From SHVO01 sp050250575 (GTDB lineage: Bacteria; Pseudomonadota; Alphaproteobacteria; Rhodospirillales; Rhodospirillaceae): a DNA stretch of 64,000 nucleotides. The stretch is taken from the NCBI GenBank assembly GCA_050250575.1, contig JBFWOJ010000005.1:62001-126000 (forward strand), given 5' to 3'. Below the pieces are notes generated by a model that made no database searches, was not told where the DNA came from, and saw only the letters and a list, made by a program, of their open reading frames with translations. The position numbers and the translations under genes were made by a program. Below are positions 8,015-16,321 of the stretch, in pieces (the first letter of the stretch is position 1; each line of letters opens with the position of its first letter).

Positions 8015-10459
8015 GTGAACAGGATTTCCGCTGATATGGGTTCGAAGAAGAAGACGGGCAACGTCACCGCGAAGTTGCCGGCGGTCTTCCGCGACTGGTT
8101 CGCGCGCCACGGCTGGAAACCCCATCCGCATCAGCTCGAGATGCTGGCGGCCGCCGAAGCGGGGAAGTCGGCCCTGCTGATCGCCCCGACCGGGGGAGGC
8201 AAGACCCTGTCCGGGTTCCTGGCAAGCCTGATCGATCTCGCCAGCCGCCCGCGGGAAGGGCTTCACACGCTTTACATCTCCCCTCTCAAGGCGCTTGCGG
8301 TCGACATCAACCGCAATCTGGAAAAGCCCATCGCCGAGATGTGTCTTCGCGTCACGGCCGAAACACGCACGGGAGACACACCGCCGGCCAAACGCCAACG
8401 GCAGCGTAAGCGTCCGCCGAACATTCTCATGACGACTCCCGAATCACTTGCGCTGATGCTGTCGCACAAGGACGCGGAGAGGGTGTTCGCAAACCTGGCC
8501 TGCATCGTCATCGACGAAGTGCACGCGATCGCCGGCACGAAACGCGGCGACCTGCTCGCCCTCGCCCTGTCCCGCCTTTACACGCTGGCACCGAAGGCGC
8601 GGCACGTGGGGCTATCGGCGACTGTGCCTTACCCGGCCGAGATCGCGGCCTACGTCGCACGGGACGCGCTCATCATCACCGGCAAAGCGCGCAAGCCGCC
8701 GCGCCTGTCGCTCCAGAAGACGAAAGGCCGGCTTCCCTGGTCGGGGCACATGGGTCTGTACGCCATTCCCGACGTGTATGCGCAGATCAAGAAACACACC
8801 ACGACGCTGGTTTTCGTCAATACGCGCGCGACGGCGGAGGTGGTCTTCCAGGCGCTGTGGAAGATCAACGACGACAATCTGCCGATCGCCCTTCACCACG
8901 GCTCCCTTGCGCGGGAGCGCCGGCGCAAGGTGGAAGCGGCGATGGCGGAGGGCCGCTTGCGGGCGATTGTCGCCACCTCGTCGCTTGACCTGGGGATCGA
9001 CTGGGGCTCGATTGATCTTGTGGTGCAGATGGGCGCGCCGAAAGGCGTTTCACGGCTGATCCAACGCATTGGCCGCTCCAACCATAGTTTCGATAAGGCT
9101 TCGAAAGGGCTGCTCGTCCCCGGCAACCGCTTCGAGGTGCTGGAATGCATCGCCGCGATGGAAGCGATCGAGGAGAACGTGCTCGACGGCGATCACTTGC
9201 GGCCCGGCACGCTCGACGTGCTGTGCCAGCACATCCTCGGCATGGCCTGCGCCGCGCCCTTCAAGCCGGACGACCTGTTCGACGAAGTGCGGACGGCGGC
9301 GCCCTATGCCGCGCTCGAGCGCAAGGACTTCGACGACGCGCTGGCCTTTGCCGAAAACGGCGGATATGCGCTGCGCAGCTACGACCGATATGCGCGGCTC
9401 GTCCGGGACAGCAGCGGTTTCTATCACATCCGTGGACCGCGGGTCGCCCGGCAGTACCGGATGAACGCCGGTGTCATCGTTGAATCACCCATGATCCGTA
9501 TTCGCCTCAAAGGCCGCGGGGTGCTCGGGGAAGTAGAGGAGTTCTTCATCGCTGGTCTCGTTGCCGGCGACACCTTCATGTTTTCTGGACAGGTCGTGCG
9601 CTTCGAAGGCATTAGAGACGGCGTCGCCGTCGTCGCGCCGGCAAAAGGCCATGAGCCGCAAATCCCTTCTTACATGGGCGGTCGCCTGCCGCTGACGACG
9701 AACCTTGCCGACCGCGTGCAGGGTTTGTTCGCCGATCCCAAGCGCTGGCCGTCGCTGCCGCCGGACGTGCGCGAATGGCTGGAAGTCCAGAGCGAACGGT
9801 CAGCCCTTCCCCAGCCCGGCCATCTTCTCGTGGAGACCTTTCCACGATCCGGGCGCTGGTTCACCACGGTCTATGGCTTCGCCGGACGCAACGCACATCA
9901 GACTCTCGGCATGCTGCTGTCGCGGCGCATGTATCGCCTGAAATACAAGCCCATGGGTTTCATTGCGACGGACTATGGTCTTTCGGTGTGGAGCCTCGAA
10001 GAACCTACCGCGATCGATCACTTATTCGACCAGGATATCCTGGGCGACGAGCTCGAGGAGTGGATCACCGATTCAAACATGATGAAGCGCATGTTCAGGA
10101 ACGTGGCGGTGATCGCCGGATTGATCGAGCGCGTGCATCCCGGCCAGGAAAAGTCCGGCCGCCAAGTCACCTTCAGCTCCGATCTCATTTACGATGTGCT
10201 TCGCAAGCATGAACCCAATCACATCCTGCTGCGCGCCGCGCGCAGCGATGCCTTGGGCGGACTGATCGACCTGACGCGCCTCTCAAGCCTTCTGCAGACG
10301 GTGCATGGCCGCATCATCCACCGGCGCCTTACCCGCGTAAGTCCGCTGGCGCTGCCGGTACTACTTAACATTGGCAAGGAAGGCATGGGTCCGCGGCTGG
10401 TGGACGAACTGCTTGATGATGCGGGCGCCGATTTGGTAAGCGAAGCGATGACGTCATGA
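8015..10459 (+). CDS. Ligase-associated DEXH-box helicase (Lhr-like)
   Basis: 814-residue superfamily 2 helicase. Walker A is APTGGGKT near residue 53, the Walker B box is IDEVHAI, motif III is GLSATVPYP, and motifs V/VI are ATSSLDLGIDWG and QRIGRSNH. A long C-terminal winged-helix/Lhr-type region follows. I prefer GTG 8015 because AAGGAAG sits four to five bases upstream; the in-frame ATG at 8036 (MGSKKK) is the alternative. It probably unwinds or translocates on damaged DNA in concert with the ligase and nuclease. Divergent from the exonuclease with about nine bases between starts, and followed ten bases later by the PdeM gene. Confidence 0.94.
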   Translation: MNRISADMGSKKKTGNVTAKLPAVFRDWFARHGWKPHPHQLEMLAAAEAGKSALLIAPTGGGKTLSGFLASLIDLASRPREGLHTLYISPLKALAVDINRNLEKPIAEMCLRVTAETRTGDTPPAKRQRQRKRPPNILMTTPESLALMLSHKDAERVFANLACIVIDEVHAIAGTKRGDLLALALSRLYTLAPKARHVGLSATVPYPAEIAAYVARDALIITGKARKPPRLSLQKTKGRLPWSGHMGLYAIPDVYAQIKKHTTTLVFVNTRATAEVVFQALWKINDDNLPIALHHGSLARERRRKVEAAMAEGRLRAIVATSSLDLGIDWGSIDLVVQMGAPKGVSRLIQRIGRSNHSFDKASKGLLVPGNRFEVLECIAAMEAIEENVLDGDHLRPGTLDVLCQHILGMACAAPFKPDDLFDEVRTAAPYAALERKDFDDALAFAENGGYALRSYDRYARLVRDSSGFYHIRGPRVARQYRMNAGVIVESPMIRIRLKGRGVLGEVEEFFIAGLVAGDTFMFSGQVVRFEGIRDGVAVVAPAKGHEPQIPSYMGGRLPLTTNLADRVQGLFADPKRWPSLPPDVREWLEVQSERSALPQPGHLLVETFPRSGRWFTTVYGFAGRNAHQTLGMLLSRRMYRLKYKPMGFIATDYGLSVWSLEEPTAIDHLFDQDILGDELEEWITDSNMMKRMFRNVAVIAGLIERVHPGQEKSGRQVTFSSDLIYDVLRKHEPNHILLRAARSDALGGLIDLTRLSSLLQTVHGRIIHRRLTRVSPLALPVLLNIGKEGMGPRLVDELLDDAGADLVSEAMTS

Positions 10460-10469
10460 GGCGGGCGCA

Positions 10470-11135
10470 GTGACTTTCATTTCCATCGGCGGAGCAAAAT
10501 TGCGGCCTGACCTGTCAGGCGCACTGATCTGGGACGACGAGCGGACGGTGATCGTCGCCGATCTGCATTTCGAGAAAGCTTCCAGCTTTGCGCGCCGCGG
10601 CCAGCCGCTGCCGCCTTACGATACAGCCACGACGTTGCGCCTGCTCGGCGAGGTCTTCGCGTGTGCGGCGCCGTCCCGCGTCATATGCCTCGGCGACAGC
10701 TTTCACGATCGGATCGCTGCGCAGGACATGCCGGGTCCGTATGCGACCTTGCTGCGATCCCTTATGGCGGGACGCGATTGGATCTGGGTCACGGGCAACC
10801 ACGACCGCGAAATCCCCGCGGCGCTGGGCGGAACCATTGCGCAGGACATCACCGTAGGCCCGATCACATTCCGCCACGAGGCCAGCGCTGCAAGCGGTCC
10901 GGAAATCTCCGGCCATTTTCATCCCAAGGCCACCGTCGAAGCCCGCGGGCGGGCGGTGACGCGGCCTTGTTTCATCTATGACGACCGGCGCGTGATCCTG
11001 CCGGCGTTCGGCGCCTTCACCGGCGGCCTCAATGTCAGCCACCGCGCGATTGCGGCCCAGTTCGGGCCTGCCTTCGGCGTTGCCCTTCTCGGCCGCCACA
11101 AGCTGCACTGGTTCCGGTCGACCGCGCTCGTATGA
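10470..11135 (+). CDS. pdeM: Ligase-associated endonuclease PdeM (calcineurin-like phosphoesterase)
   Basis: 221-residue metallophosphoesterase. The metal-binding motifs are in order: DLHFEKA near residue 31, GDSFHD near residue 75, TGNHD near residue 107 and GHFHPKA near residue 147. This pattern and the position behind the DEXH helicase match the ligase-associated PdeM/TIGR04123 family, the fourth member of the island. It starts at GTG 10470, ten bases past the helicase stop, so it is probably in the same transcript. Expected activity is metal-dependent cleavage of phosphodiesters during DNA end processing. A strong hairpin follows the stop. Confidence 0.92.
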   Translation: MTFISIGGAKLRPDLSGALIWDDERTVIVADLHFEKASSFARRGQPLPPYDTATTLRLLGEVFACAAPSRVICLGDSFHDRIAAQDMPGPYATLLRSLMAGRDWIWVTGNHDREIPAALGGTIAQDITVGPITFRHEASAASGPEISGHFHPKATVEARGRAVTRPCFIYDDRRVILPAFGAFTGGLNVSHRAIAAQFGPAFGVALLGRHKLHWFRSTALV

Positions 11136-11144
11136 TCCAAAAGA

Positions 11145-11186
11145 AATCGCCGCCGGATACGCTGTGGGCGTTATCCGGCGGCGATT
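11145..11186. terminator. Strong hairpin between convergent genes, probable bidirectional terminator
   Basis: A perfect 15-base-pair inverted repeat (AATCGCCGCCGGATA paired with TATCCGGCGGCGATT) with a 12-base loop begins ten bases after the PdeM stop. It lies before the 3' end of the minus-strand XRE gene, so it can serve both transcripts. AAAAG precedes the left arm, but neither side has a long U tract, so it may act as an mRNA 3' stabiliser as much as a terminator. Confidence 0.65.
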
Positions 11187-11268
11187 GCCTTAAGCCGATG
11201 AAGGTGCGGAAGCATCGCACACGTCCCCGCGGCAAGCGCAGAGAACGAGCTGAGCGCCCCGCGGACGA

Positions 11269-11850
11269 CTAAACCCTTTGCTCCGCGCCCGGACGCTGGA
11301 CCTGCGGCGGCGGCGTTGCGCCGGCCACTGCGGGGGCCTCGTCCGCCTGCGCGGCGACGCGGCCTTTGGCGGCGTTCGCGGCTTCTTCCATCGCTGCCAG
11401 CGAGCGGGCGAGCTCGTAGATGCGACGGCGCACGTGCTCATCGCCGATCTCGTAGTAGGCGCGCACAAGCTCCAACGTCTCGCGACGAACCATCGGATCG
11501 TCCTCGTGGGGCATTTCTATATCGCCCGCGCCGGCCTGATTGCGCGGGCTTGCGCCCGCCGTATTGTCGTCCATCTCCTCGAAGAAATAGGACACGGGGC
11601 AGTCGAGCACGCGGCTCATGTCCCACAGGCGGCTGGCGCCGATGCGGTTCGCACCGCGCTCATACTTCTGCACCTGCTGAAACGTAAGGCCCATCGCCTC
11701 TCCGACCTTTTCCTGCGACAGGCCGAGAAGGGTGCGGCGAATCCTCAAGCGGTTGCCCACGTGGGCGTCCACGGGATTGGGCTTCCCCGTCGTCCGCTGA
11801 CGCTTGATCTTTCCCTCGGCCGTAGACGAGCCTTGATGTTGCAAGTCCAT
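11269..11850 (-). CDS. XRE-family helix-turn-helix transcriptional regulator
   Basis: 193-residue protein with an HTH-XRE domain at about residues 30-85; the VGNRLRIRRTLLGLSQEKVG helix and the recognition helix with TFQQVQKYERG are clear. The sequence NPVDAHVGNRLR followed by this HTH is typical of a regulator group widespread in alphaproteobacteria. The C-terminal half has a helical segment (ELVRAYYEIGDEHVRRRIYELARSL) and a Pro/Ala/Gln-rich tail. The ATG at 11850 is chosen because AGAGGTG lies upstream; ATG 11877 is an in-frame alternative. It probably binds DNA as a dimer. Divergent from the gene at 12109, across a 258-base AT-richer gap in which I see no convincing operator beyond a weak GTACG/CGTAC dyad at 12085-12098. 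Confidence 0.88.
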   Translation of the reverse strand: MDLQHQGSSTAEGKIKRQRTTGKPNPVDAHVGNRLRIRRTLLGLSQEKVGEAMGLTFQQVQKYERGANRIGASRLWDMSRVLDCPVSYFFEEMDDNTAGASPRNQAGAGDIEMPHEDDPMVRRETLELVRAYYEIGDEHVRRRIYELARSLAAMEEAANAAKGRVAAQADEAPAVAGATPPPQVQRPGAEQRV

Positions 11851-12108
11851 ATCGCGCACACCTCTATTACTAGACATCCCGCAGTCCATAACGCCATGCG
11901 CGCGAATAAGTTCTGCCCTTGCGTGAAAAAGCCGGGCGTTAACCTCCGAATAGTTTGTATGTGACGGCGGAAAAGAGGCGAAATACCGCCCAAAAAAAGT
12001 CTCACCAGACGATTGAAACGCGCCACAACTGCCTGAAAACACACGACAAACAGGAACCAATTTTTACGACCTGACGTTGGCCTGGTACGAGCACGTACAA
12101 GGTTAGAG

Positions 12109-12849
12109 ATGACGGCGTTTCGTTCACGTTTTTTGATTGCGCCCGAGCCCGCCATTCGGAAATTTCTGGTCGATATGCGCCTGGCGGCGGAGCGGAGTTA
12201 CCGCCCCTGGAAGCAGGCCCTTGAAGACGGATTTGCCAAGACCTCCCTTGCGCCGGCCGACCGCCGGGAGCTCCTGAAACCCCACCCGCTGGAAGACTAC
12301 TTCTACGCCGGACTGATCGGCCTTCAGGCCGCGGCCGTGCGCGAGTGCTTCACGCCCACCGTCGCGGAAGCCCTCTTGCGCCAGGTCGCCCTGCAGGCGG
12401 ATGCCGCGGCCGGGCGTGGTGACCGGATCGTCTCGAACATGGTGTTCATCATCTTCGGACGCATCCGGAAAAATGCGCAGCTCGGTCTCGTCGTTCCGCC
12501 CGCCGATGTGGTGACCGACGTCCTGCTCGAGCGCCTTGCCATCGACCGCATGAAAGCCACCCGGCAGCTTGCGACCGACAGTACGTTCCGAAGGACGCTG
12601 ACGCGCCACCTGACCGAACGCGAGATCTGGTGGAACGCGTTCAACGAAATTTACGATGTCGACGCCCGGAGCCACGCGCAGCCCCGCCGCACCCGGGCGG
12701 GCACCCGTGAATACTTCCTGACCCGGCGCACGCCCGCGTCACAGCTGTTCGACGCATATGCAAGCCGAAAGGCGCCGCCGACGCCCGCTTTGTCGGCCAT
12801 CGCGCTCAAGATCGGGCAATGGCTGACGCCGCGCCCCCACGTGCACTGA
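12109..12849 (+). CDS. Hypothetical cytoplasmic protein
   Basis: 246 residues, no signal peptide or membrane segment. The composition is alpha-helical with many Arg and Leu residues, and the only striking segments are KPHPLEDYFYAGLIGLQ and EREIWWNAFNEIYDVD. I do not recognise the family. Codon use and GC skew look like those of its neighbours, so it is probably genuine. It is divergent from the XRE regulator and may be its target, but that is inference from orientation alone. Confidence 0.65.
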   Translation: MTAFRSRFLIAPEPAIRKFLVDMRLAAERSYRPWKQALEDGFAKTSLAPADRRELLKPHPLEDYFYAGLIGLQAAAVRECFTPTVAEALLRQVALQADAAAGRGDRIVSNMVFIIFGRIRKNAQLGLVVPPADVVTDVLLERLAIDRMKATRQLATDSTFRRTLTRHLTEREIWWNAFNEIYDVDARSHAQPRRTRAGTREYFLTRRTPASQLFDAYASRKAPPTPALSAIALKIGQWLTPRPHVH

Positions 12850-12908
12850 TTCGGCCATCGGGCCGCAGAGTACGGCATCTGCAATTGCGAGACCGGCCAG
12901 CGGCTATA

Positions 12909-13133
12909 TTAAATCCGGGTCGTATATGAGAAAGGCAAGGAGCGTTCCAAGCCCGGATATCCCAAGACATAACGCGGCGTATTGCCCGGCTTGATTTCCT
13001 CTTGGCTTGGCGGGCCCCATAGTTCCCACCGGCAATGCGCCAAGGCTTCGCCGATGTCCCTCCAGTTGCGCACCAGATGGATCGCAACAATCAGCCAGAT
13101 AAGGGGGACGGCGAAGTCCAAGGCACTTTGCAT
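12909..13133 (-). CDS. Possible small membrane protein
   Basis: 74-residue candidate starting at ATG 13133 (MQSALDFAVPLIWLIVAIHLV...), with one clear hydrophobic segment at about residues 5-22 and a short cytoplasmic-type tail (NWRDIGEALAHCRWELWGPP). An upstream ATG at 13163 in the same frame would add ten residues, but that start lies inside the REP-like repeat. There is no good ribosome-binding site. I do not recognise a family and it could be spurious. Confidence 0.35.
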   Translation of the reverse strand: MQSALDFAVPLIWLIVAIHLVRNWRDIGEALAHCRWELWGPPSQEEIKPGNTPRYVLGYPGLERSLPFSYTTRI

Positions 13134-13160
13134 ATAAATGAGAGCGCCGCACTGTTGCGC

Positions 13161-13230
13161 CATGGATCCCCGCTTTCGCGGGGATGACGAAAAAACATTA
13201 TAGATGCACGCTTTCGCGGCGATGACGGAC
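13161..13230. repeat. REP-like palindromic repeat, one intact and one degenerate copy
   Basis: ATCCCCGC-TTTC-GCGGGGAT (13166-13185) followed by GACG is a perfect 8-base-pair hairpin. About 18 bases later a second, decayed copy shares CGCTTTCGCGG and GATGACG (13210-13227). The unit resembles the short extragenic GATCCCCGC...GCGGGGATGAC repeats scattered through many alphaproteobacterial genomes. It lies between the small membrane-protein candidate and the end of glgC, and may also act as a 3' stabiliser or terminator for glgC. Confidence 0.6.
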
Positions 13231-13258
13231 CGCTGAGTCCCAGAAGTTGGCTTTTATT

Positions 13259-14614
13259 TTAAACCGCGGCCTGGAGCCGTTCGGCGCGTCTCTCCGCTGC
13301 AAGCGCGCGCTGCGCGGCCCTTGCCACGCCGATCTCGCGCGCAGGAGCCTGACGCAGCCGCTCGAGCATGCGCGGGGTCACCACGGTTACGCCGTTGGGG
13401 GTGACCTGAAACCGCGCGCGATCGTCGGCAAGGTCCTCACCGATGACGCAGCCCTCGGGCACGACGCAGCCGGGGGCGAGAATGGCCCTCGAGATGCGGG
13501 CCCGGGACTGAACTTCGCAACCTGGAAGAACCACCGAGTCCTCGACCAGGCTCGCCGGCTCGAGCCTCACATCGGCAAAAAGCTGCGAGCGGCGCACGGT
13601 CGCGCCGGCAACAACGCAGCCTTCGGCGATCATCGCGGCGCTCACCATACCGATGCGCTCGGACGAGTCGAACGCGAGCCTAGCGGGCGGACGCTGCTCC
13701 TGATGAGTCCAGACGGGCCAATTGCGGTCGTAGAGATCGAAGGCGGGTTTGGAAGCGACAAGATCCATGTTCGCCTGCCAGAAGGAATCAATCGTGCCGA
13801 CATCGCGCCAGTAAGGCTCGTCGGCCCGGCGCGCGCTGACGCAGCTGCGCGCGAATTGATGGGCATACATGCGGCATTTGCCGACCAACGCCGGGACGAT
13901 GTCGGCGCCAAAGTCGCGTTTGGAGGACGCGTTGCGTGCGTCCGCCCGCAGCGCAGCAAACAACACGTCGGCGTTGAACAAATAGATGCCCATACTGGCG
14001 AGGCAGCGGTTCGGGTCTTCGGCTTGAACGACAGGCGTCACAGGCTTTTCGACAAAACCGGAGATCTGCTCTTCGGCATTGACGGTGACGACGCCGAAGC
14101 GCCTGGCTTCGTCTTTGGGCACGCTGACGCACGACACCGTGACGTCGGCGGCGCGCGCGACGTGTTCGGCGATGAGCACGCCGTAGTCCTGCTTGTAGAC
14201 GTGATCCCCTGCGAGAATGAGCACGTACTTGGGCTGATGACGCTTGATCAGCTCGATGTTCTGGAACGCCGCGTCGGCCGTGCCGGCATACCAGCGGCCT
14301 TCGCCTGCTTGCTGCTGCGCCGGCCACACTTCGACGAACTCGCCCATCTCGTGGCGCAAGAAGCCCCACGTCCGCTGCACATGGTGGATAAGCTCGTGCG
14401 CGCGGTACTGCGTCGCGATGCCGACTTTCCGAATTCCGGAATTGATGCAGTTCGACAGCGGAAAATCGATGACACGATACTTCGCGCCGAACGGCAGCGC
14501 GGGCTTGGCCTGCTTGTCAGTCAGACATTGCAACCGCTCGCCTCGCCCACCCGCGAGCACGAAGGCAAGCGTCTGAGTCACAGCTTGGCGTGTAGGACTG
14601 ATGAATGTTGCCAT
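13259..14614 (-). CDS. glgC: Glucose-1-phosphate adenylyltransferase (ADP-glucose pyrophosphorylase)
   Basis: 451-residue GlgC, which makes ADP-glucose from ATP and glucose-1-phosphate, the committed step of glycogen synthesis. Visible motifs are the nucleotide-binding LAGGRGERL near residue 20, the ATQYRAHELI region, WYAGTADA, LAGDHVYKQDY, the glucose-1-phosphate site GFVEKP and the YWRDVGTIDSFW segment. The C-terminal third is a left-handed beta-helix (SAAMIAEGCVVAGATV, DSVVLPGCEV) as in bacterial GlgC. Its length is slightly above the usual 420 because of a Gln/Arg/Ala-rich tail after RMLERLRQ. It is divergent from glgA over a 228-base region, which argues for shared control. Confidence 0.96.
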   Translation of the reverse strand: MATFISPTRQAVTQTLAFVLAGGRGERLQCLTDKQAKPALPFGAKYRVIDFPLSNCINSGIRKVGIATQYRAHELIHHVQRTWGFLRHEMGEFVEVWPAQQQAGEGRWYAGTADAAFQNIELIKRHQPKYVLILAGDHVYKQDYGVLIAEHVARAADVTVSCVSVPKDEARRFGVVTVNAEEQISGFVEKPVTPVVQAEDPNRCLASMGIYLFNADVLFAALRADARNASSKRDFGADIVPALVGKCRMYAHQFARSCVSARRADEPYWRDVGTIDSFWQANMDLVASKPAFDLYDRNWPVWTHQEQRPPARLAFDSSERIGMVSAAMIAEGCVVAGATVRRSQLFADVRLEPASLVEDSVVLPGCEVQSRARISRAILAPGCVVPEGCVIGEDLADDRARFQVTPNGVTVVTPRMLERLRQAPAREIGVARAAQRALAAERRAERLQAAV

Positions 14615-14678
14615 TCGGATCCTCTGGCCGTGGGTTGCTCGGATCTCGCGCGTATATGATCGCAGTCATTAGCCGCAC

Positions 14679-14750
14679 CCTCGAAACAAGTCCCCCACGG
14701 TTTCGAGGCGCGCCGTATTGAAGACGATTGACCGCAGGTTGGCAATCGTC
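14679..14750. promoter_or_regulatory. Two adjacent dyads in the glgC-glgA divergent region
   Basis: CCTCGAAAC...GTTTCGAGG (14679-14708, 9-base arms, 12-base spacer) is followed by GACGATTG...CAATCGTC (14723-14750, 8-base arms, 12-base spacer). Both are perfect inverted repeats of similar geometry in the intergenic space between two divergent metabolic genes. They could be operators for a regulator of glycogen genes or hairpins in the leader RNAs. The identity of any binding protein is unknown. Confidence 0.4.
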
Positions 14751-14842
14751 CGCAGCGCCTACATTTGATAATTTTTTTCAGAACAAAATTCGCACGCGCG
14801 TAGTTGGTATGAGCGGGCTCTATCGCAACGGGCGGAGGAATC

Positions 14843-16321
14843 GTGACGAGCGTTCTCTATGTCGCGTCGGAAGCCTATCCGCTTGCGAAGACTGGCGGAC
14901 TGGGCGATGTCGCGGGCGCGCTGCCAGCGGCGCTCGCCCATCTCGGCGCCGACGTTCGCGTTATGTTGCCGGCGTATGACGGGGTCGAGCGGCAGCTCAA
15001 AGAGGCCGGCGTCACCGTCGTGCCCGGCCCCACGCTGGAAAACGTATTACCCGGATTCTCCGCGCGCATTCTCAGCGCAACGATGCCGACGACAGGCGTT
15101 CCCCTTTGGCTCGTGGACTGCCCGCCGCTTTACGCGCGCGGCGCGAACCCTTATTTCAGTTCGGACGGCAAAGATTGGAATGACAATCATCTGCGCTTCG
15201 CATTACTGGCGCGCGCTGCAGCGATAGCCGCTACGGATAGGAGCGTCGTCTCCTGGCGTCCGGACATCGTCCATGCCAACGACTGGCACACCGGCCTTCT
15301 GCCCTATTATGTGCGCGGGACGAAGGTCCGCAGCGTCTTCACCGTGCACAACATGGCTTATCAGGGACTCTACGACCGTTCGATTCTCGCCGACGTCGGC
15401 ATTGCCTCCTCGAGTTTCACGCCCTCCGGCCTCGAGTTCTTCGGAAAGGTGAGTTTCCTTAAAGCCGGGCTGATCGCGGCCGACCGCATCACGACCGTGA
15501 GCCCGACTTATGCACAGGAAATTTGCGAACCGCGGGAAGGCCGGGGACTCGAGGGCGTACTGAAAATGCGCAATGGAAGCCTCGTGGGCATCCTCAACGG
15601 CATCGACGAAGCGGTCTGGGATCCGACCCGCGACTCGCATATCGCTCAGCGCTTCGACGCGGCGAACATCGCGTTGAAGGCCGACAACAAGGCCGCGCTC
15701 CGCAAGGAGCTGCATTTGCCTGCGCTTGATACGGCGCCGATCGTCGCCGTGGTCGGCCGGCTTGTTGCCCAAAAGGGGATCGACGTTCTGCTGGCGCTGC
15801 TGCCGGCGCTCCTGGGCACCGGTGCGCAGGTGGTCGTGCTGGGTGCGGGCGATCGCGACCTCGAGGAGCAGCTTGCCGCCACGGCACGTGCGCATCCGGA
15901 GCGGATGGCGGTCCGCCTCGGTTACGATGAGGCCTTCGCCCACCGGGTGATCGCCGGCGCCGATATCCTGTTCGTGCCTTCGCGGTACGAGCCGTGCGGC
16001 CTGACGCAGCTGCATGCGCAGCGCTACGGCACGATCCCCGTGGTGCATCGCGTGGGCGGCCTCGCGGATACGGTCACGGACGAGGACGACGGGTTCTCCT
16101 TCGATATATTGACCCAAGGCGCGGCGATGGATGCCCTGATGCGCGCCTGCGAGTATTATCGCAAGCGTACTCGCTGGCGCGGGATGCAGCGTCGCGCGAT
16201 GCGCAAGCGCCTGGGCTGGGACACTTGCGCGCGGCACCATCTCGATCTCTATAAAGATGTCTTGAACGATACTCCTGCATTGGAAGGAACGTATGGAACA
16301 GCTGTCGCGGCATCCGGGTGA
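14843..16321 (+). CDS. glgA: Glycogen synthase (ADP-glucose type, GT5)
   Basis: 492-residue GT5 glycogen synthase, which transfers glucose from ADP-glucose to the growing alpha-1,4-glucan. The KTGGLGDV loop that binds ADP-glucose is at residues 16-23, WHTGLLPYY and VFTVHNMAYQG follow in the N-terminal Rossmann fold, and the second domain carries VGRLVAQKG, the catalytic EPCGLTQ motif and GGLADTV. The start is GTG 14843 with GGAGGA four bases upstream. Its last 29 bases overlap the start of glgP, so the two are translationally linked. Confidence 0.96.
   Translation: MTSVLYVASEAYPLAKTGGLGDVAGALPAALAHLGADVRVMLPAYDGVERQLKEAGVTVVPGPTLENVLPGFSARILSATMPTTGVPLWLVDCPPLYARGANPYFSSDGKDWNDNHLRFALLARAAAIAATDRSVVSWRPDIVHANDWHTGLLPYYVRGTKVRSVFTVHNMAYQGLYDRSILADVGIASSSFTPSGLEFFGKVSFLKAGLIAADRITTVSPTYAQEICEPREGRGLEGVLKMRNGSLVGILNGIDEAVWDPTRDSHIAQRFDAANIALKADNKAALRKELHLPALDTAPIVAVVGRLVAQKGIDVLLALLPALLGTGAQVVVLGAGDRDLEEQLAATARAHPERMAVRLGYDEAFAHRVIAGADILFVPSRYEPCGLTQLHAQRYGTIPVVHRVGGLADTVTDEDDGFSFDILTQGAAMDALMRACEYYRKRTRWRGMQRRAMRKRLGWDTCARHHLDLYKDVLNDTPALEGTYGTAVAASG

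Noticed and set aside
12085..12098. GTACG-AGCA-CGTAC dyad before the gene at 12109
   Set aside because: Five-base arms occur by chance; no second copy near the regulator was seen.
13247..14659. 470-codon plus-strand open frame opposite glgC
   Set aside because: The minus strand carries full GlgC motifs; the plus frame has no recognisable domain or signal.
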